Positions 16,526 through 24,803 of a DNA stretch of 64,000 nt are shown here, in pieces. Position 1 is the stretch's first letter; the number at the start of each line of letters is the position of its first letter. The notes under the pieces were generated by a model. That model searched no databases and was not told the origin of the DNA. It was given only the letters and a program-made list of their open reading frames with translations. Source of the DNA: BP-191 sp035940575 (GTDB taxonomy: Bacteria > Actinomycetota > Actinomycetes > BP-191). A program made the position numbers and the translations under genes. Where the stretch lies: positions 1-64,000 of the forward strand of contig DASZER010000012.1 in assembly GCA_035940575.1 (NCBI GenBank). Reading direction: 5' to 3'.

Positions 16526-18846
16526 GCGCCGCCTTGGAGCTGGCCTCGCCGGTGGACCCGGCCCGCGCGCTGCTGCTGGTCGAGGACAACCCGGGCGACG
16601 CGCGCCTCGTGACGGAGATGCTGCGCCGCAACGCCTCGGGGGAGTTCGACGTCACGCACGTGACGACGATGCGCGACGCCGAGCGCGCGTTGCGGGCCAC
16701 GTCGTTCGCGTGCGTGCTGCTCGACCTGAGCCTGCCCGACGCCGACGCGCTGGAGGGGCTGCGCGCGCTGCGCGAGACGCACCCCGCGCTGCCCGTCGTC
16801 GTCCTGACCGGCGCCGACGAGTCGGGCGCGTACGCCGCGCTCGGCGAGGGCGCGCAGGACTTCCTGGTCAAGGGCGAGGTGGACGGCCGCCTCGTCGCGC
16901 GCGCCGTCCGCTACGCCGTCGAGCGCGGCCACGCCGACGAGGCGATCAGGCTGCGCGACCGGCAGCTCGTGGAGTCGCACCTGCTCGCCCGGATGGGCAC
17001 GTGGCGCTGGGACCTCGCGACGGACGCCGTCGCGCTGTCGCGCGAGCTGGTCGAGGTCGTGGGGCTCGCGCCGCGCGACGGGATGACGGGCGCCGACCTG
17101 CTCGCGCTGGTCCACCCCGACGACCGCGACGCGTGCGAGACGGTGCTGCGGCGCGCGCGGGAGCAGGGCGGGCGGTTCGCGTTCGAGGCGCGCCTGCTCG
17201 CGCCGCGCGGCCCGGTCACGACGCGCCACGTCGGCGAGGCGCGGCGGGGTCCCCGCGGCGTGACGCTGTTCGGGACCGCGCAGGACGTCACCGAGGCGCG
17301 GCAGGCCGAGGCCGCGCTGCGCGCGAGCGACCGGCGCTACCGCACGATCGTGGAGACGTCGCAAGAGGGCATCTGGATGGTCGACGCCGAGCTGGTGACG
17401 ACGTTCGTCAACCGGCGGCTCGCCGCGATGCTCGGCTACGACGCCGAGGAGATGCTGGGCCTGCCGCTGCGCGCGTTCATGGAGGACGACGCGTGGCACG
17501 ACGCGCTGCCCGGCATCGAGCTGGCGCGGCGCGGCGAGCCGGGCGAGCCGGAGGCGCGCTTCCGCAGGAAGGACGGCACCCCGCTCTACGTCATCGCGTC
17601 GACCAGCCCGCTGCGGGCCGACGACGGGTCGTTCGCCGGCGCGGTCGCGATGGTCAACGACATCACCGACAGGCACTACGACGACGAGCGGCTGCGCCTC
17701 GACCACGAGGTCGTGCTCGCGCTCAACGGCGCCGGCACGCTCGACGCCGCGCTCGCGGCCGTGCTGCCGCGCGTGGCCGCGCTGGCCGAGGCGCCGTACG
17801 TCGAGGTGTGGCACCGCCCGCCCGGCGAGCGGCTGCTCGAACCGAGCGTCGTGCACGCCGCGACCGGCGAGGCGTACGCCCCGCTGCGCGACGCCACGCT
17901 GGGCGTCCGCCTCGCTCCCGGCGAGGGCCTGGCGGGCACCGCGTGGTCCACGTCGGAGCCGGCCACGGGCACCGGCGCGGCGCCCGGCCTCGACGCGGTC
18001 GCCGCGTCGTGCGGCCTGCGCGGCGCGTACGCCATGCCGGTCGTCGCGCACGACGCGACGTACGCCGTCGTCGTCTGGTACTTCGCGACGGCGTGCCCCT
18101 CGCCGCGCGCCCGCGACCTGCTCGACGACCTCGCGAACCGCCTGGACGACTACGCGCTGCGCTGGCAGGTCGAGCAGATGAAGGACGTGTTCCTGACCGC
18201 CGTCTCGCACGAGCTGCGTACGCCGCTCACCGCGCTCATCGGCCACGCGACGACGTTGCAGCGCCACTCCCGCGCGCTGGACGAGGACCTGCGCGACGAG
18301 TGCGTCTCCGGCGTCGTCCGCAACGCCGCCAAGCTCAACGTCCTGCTCGCCGACCTCCTCGACGTGGACCGCCTCGCGCGCGGCGTCGTGGAGCCGAGGC
18401 GCCACCTCCTGCGACTGGACGACCTCGTGCGCTCGGTCGTCACCGGCTTCGACCCGGAGGGGACGCGGACGGAGGTCGTGCTCGACGAGTGCGTCGCGCG
18501 CGTCGACCCGCCCAAGGTCGAGCGGATCGTCGAGAACCTCCTCGGCAACGCCGCCAAGTACGTCCCCGCCGGCTCGCGCGTCACCGTGCGTCTCGCCGTG
18601 GAGGGCGATGACATGGCGGTGCTCGCGGTGGAGGACCGGGGCCCCGGCGTTCCGGACGACCTGAAGGCGGCGGTGTTCGAGCCGTTCCGCAGGGGCGACA
18701 ACCTGCGCGAGCACGCGCCGGGCACCGGGATCGGGCTCTCGCTCGTGGTCGGGTTCGCGCGGCTGCACGGCGGCCACGCGTGGGTGGAGGATCGTCCGGG
18801 CGGCGGTTCGTCGTTCCGCGTCGCGCTTCCACTGGCGGGCGCCTAG
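16522..18846 (+). CDS. Hybrid sensor kinase: receiver + PAS + PAS + GAF-like + HisKA + HATPase
   Basis: 774 residues. An N-terminal receiver (LLVEDNPGD; phospho-acceptor Asp68 in VLLDLSLPD), a first PAS (about 155-265), a second PAS (about 270-390, EGIWMVDAELVTTFVNRRLA), a GAF-like domain (about 395-540), then HisKA with His563 in TAVSHELRTPLTA and an ATPase domain (NLLGNAAKY, EDRGPGVP, GTGIGLSLV). With the receiver first, it can accept phosphate from the upstream kinase and also autophosphorylate. No DNA-binding protein is encoded with it, so the output is probably elsewhere. Cytoplasmic: no membrane helix seen. Confidence 0.9.
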   Translation: MSAALELASPVDPARALLLVEDNPGDARLVTEMLRRNASGEFDVTHVTTMRDAERALRATSFACVLLDLSLPDADALEGLRALRETHPALPVVVLTGADESGAYAALGEGAQDFLVKGEVDGRLVARAVRYAVERGHADEAIRLRDRQLVESHLLARMGTWRWDLATDAVALSRELVEVVGLAPRDGMTGADLLALVHPDDRDACETVLRRAREQGGRFAFEARLLAPRGPVTTRHVGEARRGPRGVTLFGTAQDVTEARQAEAALRASDRRYRTIVETSQEGIWMVDAELVTTFVNRRLAAMLGYDAEEMLGLPLRAFMEDDAWHDALPGIELARRGEPGEPEARFRRKDGTPLYVIASTSPLRADDGSFAGAVAMVNDITDRHYDDERLRLDHEVVLALNGAGTLDAALAAVLPRVAALAEAPYVEVWHRPPGERLLEPSVVHAATGEAYAPLRDATLGVRLAPGEGLAGTAWSTSEPATGTGAAPGLDAVAASCGLRGAYAMPVVAHDATYAVVVWYFATACPSPRARDLLDDLANRLDDYALRWQVEQMKDVFLTAVSHELRTPLTALIGHATTLQRHSRALDEDLRDECVSGVVRNAAKLNVLLADLLDVDRLARGVVEPRRHLLRLDDLVRSVVTGFDPEGTRTEVVLDECVARVDPPKVERIVENLLGNAAKYVPAGSRVTVRLAVEGDDMAVLAVEDRGPGVPDDLKAAVFEPFRRGDNLREHAPGTGIGLSLVVGFARLHGGHAWVEDRPGGGSSFRVALPLAGA

Positions 18847-18867
18847 TCCGAAACGGGGGGTGGAGCC

Positions 18868-19401
18868 ATGGAGTGGCTCGCCGAGATCGAACGCCGCAGC
18901 GCCCTGGGCGACGTGCCGCCGGGGGACGTGCCGTGGGTACCGCCGATCCTCGCGAACGTCCCGCCGGAGGTCGTGCGGACGCTGCGCTACGTCGTGCTGG
19001 ACGACGTCGACGACGCCGAGGGCGACGTCGTGCTCGTGGCAGGACCGTGGCCGACGGTCGACGTGCTGGGCCGGGTGCGGCACGCGCCGGAGGCGGCGCG
19101 CGAGCAGTACGTCCCCGTCACGAAGTGGATGCGGCTGCTCGAACGCCGCCGCGTCCCCGAGCCGGTGCGCGACCGCCCGCCGCGCATCGGCGACACGTTC
19201 GCGATGCGCCTCGGGCGCTCGGGCGACGTGGCGCGCCCCGTCGGCCCGGTCGTGGACGTCACGGCGGATGCGCGCGAGGCCGCGCGGGCGTCGTTCTACG
19301 GCGCCGTCGCGCTGCCGATGGACCCCGCGCTCGCCGCGCGCGTCCGCGACCCCGAGGCGGGGCCGCACCTCGTCGTGGAGATGCCGGAGGAGTGGCGATG
19401 A
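18868..19401 (+). CDS. Unrecognised 177-aa protein coupled to an MBL-fold enzyme
   Basis: No family recognised. Soluble, acidic in the first half (VVLDDVDDAEGDVVLVAG) and Arg-rich in the middle (KWMRLLERRRVPEPVRDRPP). Begins 21 bases after the hybrid kinase and overlaps the MBL gene by 4 bases (ATGA), so it is translated with it and may be its partner. The ATG has a GGGGTGGAG element just upstream. No signal peptide or membrane segment. Confidence 0.75.
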   Translation: MEWLAEIERRSALGDVPPGDVPWVPPILANVPPEVVRTLRYVVLDDVDDAEGDVVLVAGPWPTVDVLGRVRHAPEAAREQYVPVTKWMRLLERRRVPEPVRDRPPRIGDTFAMRLGRSGDVARPVGPVVDVTADAREAARASFYGAVALPMDPALAARVRDPEAGPHLVVEMPEEWR

Positions 19402-20537
19402 CCATCGAGACGCTGCCCGCGGCGGCGTTCAAGGCGGGCGACTTCGCGAGGTCCGTGCCGCCCGAGGCGCTCGTCTACTTCCTGCTCAACGTCGGCGACG
19501 GCGACACGCAGCTCCTTCTGCTGCCCGCGTCGAGGACCGGCTTCCGCCGCGCGATGGTCGTGGACTGCGCGACGACGGGGAAGCTGCCCGCGCTCGTCAC
19601 CGCGCTCGCGTCGTCGGGGCTGCTCGCCGAGCCGCCGCCGGGCCGGCCGCTGTTCGACGTCGTCGTCGCGACGCACCCGCATGCCGACCACATCGGCGGG
19701 ATGCCGGAGTTCATGCGGACGTACGGCGCCGCCGTGGGCGAGCTGTGGGAGCCCGGCTACTGGCACACCGTCGGCTCGTACTCCGACCTCATGGGCGTGC
19801 TCGAGGACCTGGAGAACGCCGGCGCCGGCGTACGCCACGCGCAGCCGACCAGCGGCTACACGCGCTTCATCGGCCAGGTCGAGGTCACCGTGCTCACGCC
19901 GGCGATCCGGCTGCGCAACAGGTTCGACACGTTCGGCGTCGAGATCAACAACGCGTCGATCGCGATGCGCCTGACGTTCCCCGCGAGCCGGGTGGTCGAG
20001 CGCGAGGGCGAGCGCGAGTACGTCCGCACCAAGCCGAAGCGGCTGCTGCTCGGCGCCGACGCGCAGACGCTGTCGTGGGCGCACGCGATGGACGACTTCC
20101 CCGAGCTGCACGGGGAGCGTTCGGAGGCGGCCAAGGCGCTGCGGATGGCGTACGGCACCGACCCGCTCAAGGCGAACGTGTTCAAGGTCCCGCACCACCT
20201 GTCCAAGCACGGCCTCAACCTCGAGCTCGTGGAGCTGGTCGGCCCGGGCCTGAGCCTCGTGTCGTCGGTGGCCGGCGGCGGCAAGTACAACTTCCCGCAC
20301 GCGGTCGCGCAGGAGGCGTTGCGCGAGGGGCTGCAGCGCACGACGTCGGGGCGTACGCCGCGCAAGAGCGACGCCGACCTCGGCATCCACTACACCGGCG
20401 CGAGCGACAGCGAGGGCCGCCCGCTCGGCTCGATCGCCGTCGTGATGCCGCCGGCGGGGAACCCGCGGCTGTGGCGCTTCGGCGACACCGCCGACCAGCC
20501 GGTCGACCTCGCCAACGCCCGCAGATGGGCGGGGTGA
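19398..20537 (+). CDS. Metallo-beta-lactamase-fold hydrolase (ComEC-like)
   Basis: 379 residues. The metal-binding motif is THPHADHIGG (HxHxDH), with a further site at LLLGADAQTL and VPHHLSKHG, the layout of stand-alone ComEC/Rec2-like MBL proteins. These hydrolase domains include nucleases and phosphodiesterases; the substrate here is not known. There is no export signal and no ComEC transmembrane part, so it acts in the cytoplasm. It is the second gene of a tightly packed unit (177-aa protein, MBL enzyme, secreted protein). Confidence 0.82.
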   Translation: MTIETLPAAAFKAGDFARSVPPEALVYFLLNVGDGDTQLLLLPASRTGFRRAMVVDCATTGKLPALVTALASSGLLAEPPPGRPLFDVVVATHPHADHIGGMPEFMRTYGAAVGELWEPGYWHTVGSYSDLMGVLEDLENAGAGVRHAQPTSGYTRFIGQVEVTVLTPAIRLRNRFDTFGVEINNASIAMRLTFPASRVVEREGEREYVRTKPKRLLLGADAQTLSWAHAMDDFPELHGERSEAAKALRMAYGTDPLKANVFKVPHHLSKHGLNLELVELVGPGLSLVSSVAGGGKYNFPHAVAQEALREGLQRTTSGRTPRKSDADLGIHYTGASDSEGRPLGSIAVVMPPAGNPRLWRFGDTADQPVDLANARRWAG

Positions 20538-20539
20538 CC

Positions 20540-20986
20540 ATGCGCCGCGCCCGTGTCCTGGCCGTGGCGGTCGCCACGGTGGCGGCGGTCGCCGCGCCCT
20601 CGCACGCCTACGAGACCGACGACCTCTACGTCACAGGGTCGGGGGTCTACGACGTCGCGCTCGATACGACGTCGCGGCCGCACGGCCTGTCGATCTACGG
20701 CAACGCCACCGGCATCGGCAACCACGGCATCCTCGCGTCGTACCCGTGCGTCCTCTACGTCGCCGAGTCGGCCGGCACCCTCGCGGCCGGGGCCGGCCAG
20801 GCGCACGGCTCGTGCGGGTACGTCTGGTGCCTGGACTCGATCTCCGCGCGGACGGGCCTGGTGCTGACGCTGACGTGCCCGCCCGGCACCACGACCGGGT
20901 CGCTGACCTGCGTGCTCACGCCGGCTGCCGTAGGGCCCGTCCGGAACGTCGCGGTCGACTGCCAGGGCTCCGTCACGCGGGTGTAG
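20540..20986 (+). CDS. Small secreted Cys-containing protein
   Basis: 148 residues with a signal peptide (MRRARVLAVAVATVAAVA, cleavage near SHA-YET) and a beta-rich mature part containing six Cys (CVLYV, CGYVWC, CPPG, CVLTP, CQG), which could form disulphides outside the cell. Starts three bases after the MBL gene stop; an in-frame GTG at 20534 overlapping that stop is possible. Family not recognised. Confidence 0.72.
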   Translation: MRRARVLAVAVATVAAVAAPSHAYETDDLYVTGSGVYDVALDTTSRPHGLSIYGNATGIGNHGILASYPCVLYVAESAGTLAAGAGQAHGSCGYVWCLDSISARTGLVLTLTCPPGTTTGSLTCVLTPAAVGPVRNVAVDCQGSVTRV

Positions 20987-20990
20987 CGGG

Positions 20991-21767
20991 CTACCGCCAG
21001 GCCTGGATCGCGAACAGCAGCAGCGACACCGTCGTCGCGGTCTCGACCTGCGCGCCGAGGACGTCGCCGTTCGCGCCGCCGAGCCTGCGGACGCAGCGCG
21101 CCCGGAGCGCGTGCGCCACGGCCAGCGCGACGACGCAGGCGGCGACGGCGTGCAGCGCGCCGTTGACGCCGGCGCCCTCGTCCAGCGCGCCGCCGACGGC
21201 CGCGCCCGCGAGCGTCAGCGCCGTGAGCCCGAACGCCGCCGCGCGCGGCACCGCACCGACCACGAGCGCGCCGAGCCCGTCGCCCAGCGGCGGCGTGCGC
21301 GGCGTGCACGACAGCGTCGCCGCGAGCCGCCCGACGACGGCGGAGACGAGCATCGCGGACGTGCCGCGGTTGGCGTGCAGGCAGGCGGCGAGCGCGGCGA
21401 CCTGGCCGAGCAGCACGAGCACGACGGTCACGACGCCGAGCGGCCCCACGTCGCCACGGCGCATCACGGCGTACGCCTCGCCGGGCGCGCGCAGCGACCC
21501 GAGCCCGTCGGCGGTGTCGGCGAGCCCGTCGAGGTGCAGCCCGCGCGTGAGGACCGCGAGCGTCGCGACGCCGCCGACCGCCCACAGCAACGGCTGGCCC
21601 GGCACCCCGACGCGCAGGCCGAACGCCACGAGCGCCGCGACGAACCCCACCGCCAGCCCCACCACGGGCGCCCAGAGCATCGCCGCGCGCCCGTCGCGCC
21701 GCGACGGCGTGCCCGCGTGCAGCCGCGCGACGGTGAGCAGCGACAGCGCGAGGCGGAGACCGTTCAC
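20991..21767 (-). CDS. cobS: Adenosylcobinamide-GDP ribazoletransferase (cobalamin synthase)
   Basis: Joins adenosylcobinamide-GDP and alpha-ribazole(-phosphate) to finish the nucleotide loop of B12. Integral membrane protein of 258 residues with several helices; the family's acidic motif RGLHLDGLADTADGLGS (DGLADTADG) is intact. GTG start overlaps the cobT stop by 4 bases. Last gene of the riboswitch-led B12 operon; ends 4 bases from the convergent secreted protein gene. Confidence 0.92.
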   Translation of the reverse strand: MNGLRLALSLLTVARLHAGTPSRRDGRAAMLWAPVVGLAVGFVAALVAFGLRVGVPGQPLLWAVGGVATLAVLTRGLHLDGLADTADGLGSLRAPGEAYAVMRRGDVGPLGVVTVVLVLLGQVAALAACLHANRGTSAMLVSAVVGRLAATLSCTPRTPPLGDGLGALVVGAVPRAAAFGLTALTLAGAAVGGALDEGAGVNGALHAVAACVVALAVAHALRARCVRRLGGANGDVLGAQVETATTVSLLLFAIQAWR

Positions 21768-22750
21768 GCGCGGTCCGACACCCCGGCCGAGCCGAACGTC
21801 GCCATCTCCCGCAACGTCGCCACCGCCGCGTCGAGCAGCGGCAGCGCGAGCAGCGCGCCCGTGCCCTCGCCGAGCCGCAGCCCGAGGTCGAGCAGCGGCT
21901 CCAGCCCGAGCGCGGCCAGCGCGAGCGTGTGCGACGGCTCCGTCGACCTGTGGCCGGCGACGACGTAGCGCGCGAGGCCGGGCTCGACCAGCGACGCGAC
22001 GAGCGCGCACGCGCCGGGCACGACGCCGTCGAGGACCACCGGCGTACGCCGCCGCGCCGCCTGCGCCACGAACCCCGCCATCGCCGCCACGTCAGCCCCG
22101 CCGAGCTCCGCCAGCAACGTCACCGGATCGCCGCCCCACGCCGCGCGCGCCAGCGCGTCGCGCACGACGGAGACCTTGCGCGCGAGCCCTTCGTCGCCGA
22201 CGCCGGTCCCGCGCCCCACGGCGTCGGAGGGCGACGCGCCGGTGACGGCGCAGACGAGGGCGGCGGCGACGGTGCTGTTGCCGATGCCCATGTCGCCCGC
22301 GACGAGCACGTCGGCGCCCGCGTCGACCTCCTCGTCCGCGACCGCCGCGCCGCGTGCCAGCGCCGCCTCCGCCTCGGCGCGCGGGATCGCGGGCGCGAGC
22401 GAGATCGGCGCGGACGGCGTGCCGACCGACACCGGCTCGACGCGCACGCCGACGTCGTGCAGCCGCGCGAGGACCGAGCACGCGGCGCCGCCGGCGCGCA
22501 TGTTCGCGACCATCTGCGCGGTCACCTCGGCCGGGTACGCCGACACCCCGAGCGACGCGACGCCGTGGTCGCCCGCGAACACGACGAGCCGCCGCCGCGC
22601 CAGCGGCCGGGGCGGGCACTCGCCCTGCACGCCGCACAGCCAGACCGACAGCGCCTCCAGGCGCCCGAGGGCACCGGCCGGCTTCGTCAGCGACGCCTGC
22701 CGCTCGCGCGCGGCGGCCATCGCGCGCTCGTCGAGCGGCGGGACGCTCAC
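21764..22750 (-). CDS. cobT: Nicotinate-nucleotide--dimethylbenzimidazole phosphoribosyltransferase
   Basis: Makes alpha-ribazole-5'-phosphate from dimethylbenzimidazole and nicotinate mononucleotide for the lower ligand of B12. 328 residues; family motifs include LTKPAGALGRLE, VVFAGDHGV, GDMGIGNSTVAAAL and the catalytic Glu in GEGTGALLAL. GTG start inside the cobU stop (4-base overlap). With CobU and CobS it forms the complete nucleotide-loop assembly set. Confidence 0.94.
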   Translation of the reverse strand: MSVPPLDERAMAAARERQASLTKPAGALGRLEALSVWLCGVQGECPPRPLARRRLVVFAGDHGVASLGVSAYPAEVTAQMVANMRAGGAACSVLARLHDVGVRVEPVSVGTPSAPISLAPAIPRAEAEAALARGAAVADEEVDAGADVLVAGDMGIGNSTVAAALVCAVTGASPSDAVGRGTGVGDEGLARKVSVVRDALARAAWGGDPVTLLAELGGADVAAMAGFVAQAARRRTPVVLDGVVPGACALVASLVEPGLARYVVAGHRSTEPSHTLALAALGLEPLLDLGLRLGEGTGALLALPLLDAAVATLREMATFGSAGVSDRA

Positions 22751-24018
22751 CTGAGCCTCGCCGGGATGCCCGCCGTCACGAGCCACACCTCGTCGGACTC
22801 CGCCGCGATCGCGGCGTTGAGCCGCCCGAGCGCGTCGCGGAACGACCGCCCCGACGCCGTCGCGGGCACGACGCCCGAGCCGACCTCGTTGGAGACCGCG
22901 ACCACCCGGCGGCGCGCCCGCCGCCACGCCCGCACCAGCGACTCGGCGTCGCCGCCGCCCGACAGCCACAGCGTCAGGCAGTCGACCAGCAGCGGCGGCC
23001 CCTCCTCGGCGAGCAGCGCGACCAGGTCCGGCTCCTCCACGGTCTGCCAGTGCGCGGGCCGCCGCGCGCGGTGCAGCGCGACGCGCTCGCCCCACTCCGG
23101 GTCGTCGCGCACGACCGCCGTGGCGGCGTAGACGACCGACGGCTCGGCCAGCAGGCGGCGCTCGGCCTCCACCGACTTCCCCGAACGCGCCCCGCCCAGC
23201 ACGAGCACCCGCCGCGCCTGCTCGGGTGCCACGGCGGGGCCGGACAGGACGGTGCCGTCGGGATGCACCTCGGCACCGTAGAGGGCGAGGCGGCGGGCGA
23301 GCTCGGGCAGGGGCGGGTTGGTGTCGCCCAGGTGCGTCGCGACGACCCGCGTGCCCTCGCGCACCGCGCCGCTGCGCCGCAGCGCCGCGACCGCCTCCCC
23401 GAACGTCGTCAGGTCGAGGTGGTCGCCGCGGTGCCCGCGCCAGTCCCCGAACGTCTCCTCGAGCAGCACCACGTCGTACGGACCCTCGGGCACGACGCGC
23501 AGCGGCCCGGTGTCGGCGGCGTAGAGCAGCCGTCCCGTCGGCGCCGTCACGTCCCACAGCACGCACTCGCCGGTGAGCGCGTCGCCGTGGTTCGCGGGCA
23601 GCGCGACGGCGGTGTACGCGCCCACGGTCACCGCGTCGCCGGCCGTCACCGCGCGCAGCGTCACGGGCCCGCCCGGCTCGATCCAGTGCTCGTAGCGCGC
23701 GACCGCCTCGGGCGGTCCCGCCACGACCAGCGGCGACGAGCAGCGCGCCCACGACCGCCACAGCATCGCCTCGGGCGCGGCGTGGTCGACGTGCGCGTGG
23801 GTCAGCAGCAGCAACGCCACCCGGTCCAGCGCGACGCCGTAGCGGCCCGCCGACGTCGGCACGTCGGGGCCGCAGTCGAGCAGCACCGCGTCGTCCACGA
23901 GCGCCGACGCGTGCGCCCGCACGACGCCCGCCGACCGCGCCCACTCGCACGACGCGCACCGGCAGAACGCGCTCGGCCACCCGGCCGCCGCGCCCGTCCC
24001 GAGCAGCGTCACCCTCAC
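22747..24018 (-). CDS. cobU: MBL-fold hydrolase fused to adenosylcobinamide kinase/guanylyltransferase
   Basis: 423 residues in two parts. Residues ~1-250 are a PhnP-like metallo-beta-lactamase fold (VTLLGTGAAAGWPSAFCRC at the start, metal site LLLTHAHVDHAAPE, ATHLGD). Residues ~255-423 are CobU: P-loop LGGARSGKSVEAE, the guanylylated-His region LHRARRPAHWQTVEEP and VSNEVGSGVVP. CobU phosphorylates adenosylcobinamide and transfers GMP to it. The MBL part may replace the missing CobC-type phosphatase for alpha-ribazole or cobalamin phosphate; this is inference. Overlaps its neighbours by 4 bases on both sides. Confidence 0.9.
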   Translation of the reverse strand: MRVTLLGTGAAAGWPSAFCRCASCEWARSAGVVRAHASALVDDAVLLDCGPDVPTSAGRYGVALDRVALLLLTHAHVDHAAPEAMLWRSWARCSSPLVVAGPPEAVARYEHWIEPGGPVTLRAVTAGDAVTVGAYTAVALPANHGDALTGECVLWDVTAPTGRLLYAADTGPLRVVPEGPYDVVLLEETFGDWRGHRGDHLDLTTFGEAVAALRRSGAVREGTRVVATHLGDTNPPLPELARRLALYGAEVHPDGTVLSGPAVAPEQARRVLVLGGARSGKSVEAERRLLAEPSVVYAATAVVRDDPEWGERVALHRARRPAHWQTVEEPDLVALLAEEGPPLLVDCLTLWLSGGGDAESLVRAWRRARRRVVAVSNEVGSGVVPATASGRSFRDALGRLNAAIAAESDEVWLVTAGIPARLR

Positions 24019-24803
24019 GTGTACTCCGGCACCTCGCCGAACGCCGCCCGCCGCGCCGCGCGCCGCAGCGCGGCCAGGACGGGCCGTCCGACCGCGAGCA
24101 GGAGGACGACGTTGGAGACCGCGCGCACGAGGTCGAAGCCGAGCGACGACGACACGTGGAACGCCCAGAAGTGCGTGAGGTTCTCGGTCACCGAGTCGCC
24201 CGCGACGAACGCGAGGTTCGACGACGCGCTGATGCCGAACGGCCAGAACCACAGGTTGAGCACGAGTCCGTAGGCGAACGCGGACACGACGCCGTACGCG
24301 CACAGCACGGCGATCTCGGCGCGCGGGTGACGCGGCTTCGGCAGGAAGCCCGCGAACATCCCGACCCACCCGCAGCCGAGCATCTGGAACGGCAGCCACG
24401 GCCCGACGCCCGCCGTCAGCAGGGCCGAGGCGAACAGCGTCACCGACCCGAGCACGAAGCCGAACCCCGCCCCGAGCGCGTAGCCGCCGAGCACCACGAG
24501 GAAGAACACCAGCTCCACGCCCGCGCCGCCGCCGGGCAGCCGCAGCCCCGCCCCGAACGCCGCCAGCACGCCGAGCATCGCGACGGCCTTCGCATCGAGC
24601 GCGCCCTCGCTCAGCTCCGCGAACAGCACCGCGAGGATCAACGGCAGCAGCCCCACGAACAGCCACGGCGCGTCGCCCGCGTGCGCGTTGCCCTCGGTGC
24701 CGGCCGGGTGCCCGAACAGCGGCCACACGTACGCCACCACGCCGACCAGCGACACGAGCGTCAGCGCGACGACCGAGCGCGGCCGCAGCGCGAGCGCGCT
24801 CAC
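24015..24803 (-). CDS. ECF transporter substrate-binding (S) component, probably for cobalamin
   Basis: 262-residue membrane protein with about six helices, including LFVGLLPLILAVLFAELSEG, VELVFFLVVLGGYALGAGFG and LLTAGVGPWLPFQMLGCGW. It has the overall look of ECF S components, which bind a vitamin and dock on the EcfT/ATPase module. Position between the ATPase and cobU, behind a B12 riboswitch, makes corrinoids the likely cargo (inference from context). GTG start overlaps the ATPase stop by 4 bases. Confidence 0.82.
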   Translation of the reverse strand: MSALALRPRSVVALTLVSLVGVVAYVWPLFGHPAGTEGNAHAGDAPWLFVGLLPLILAVLFAELSEGALDAKAVAMLGVLAAFGAGLRLPGGGAGVELVFFLVVLGGYALGAGFGFVLGSVTLFASALLTAGVGPWLPFQMLGCGWVGMFAGFLPKPRHPRAEIAVLCAYGVVSAFAYGLVLNLWFWPFGISASSNLAFVAGDSVTENLTHFWAFHVSSSLGFDLVRAVSNVVLLLAVGRPVLAALRRAARRAAFGEVPEYT

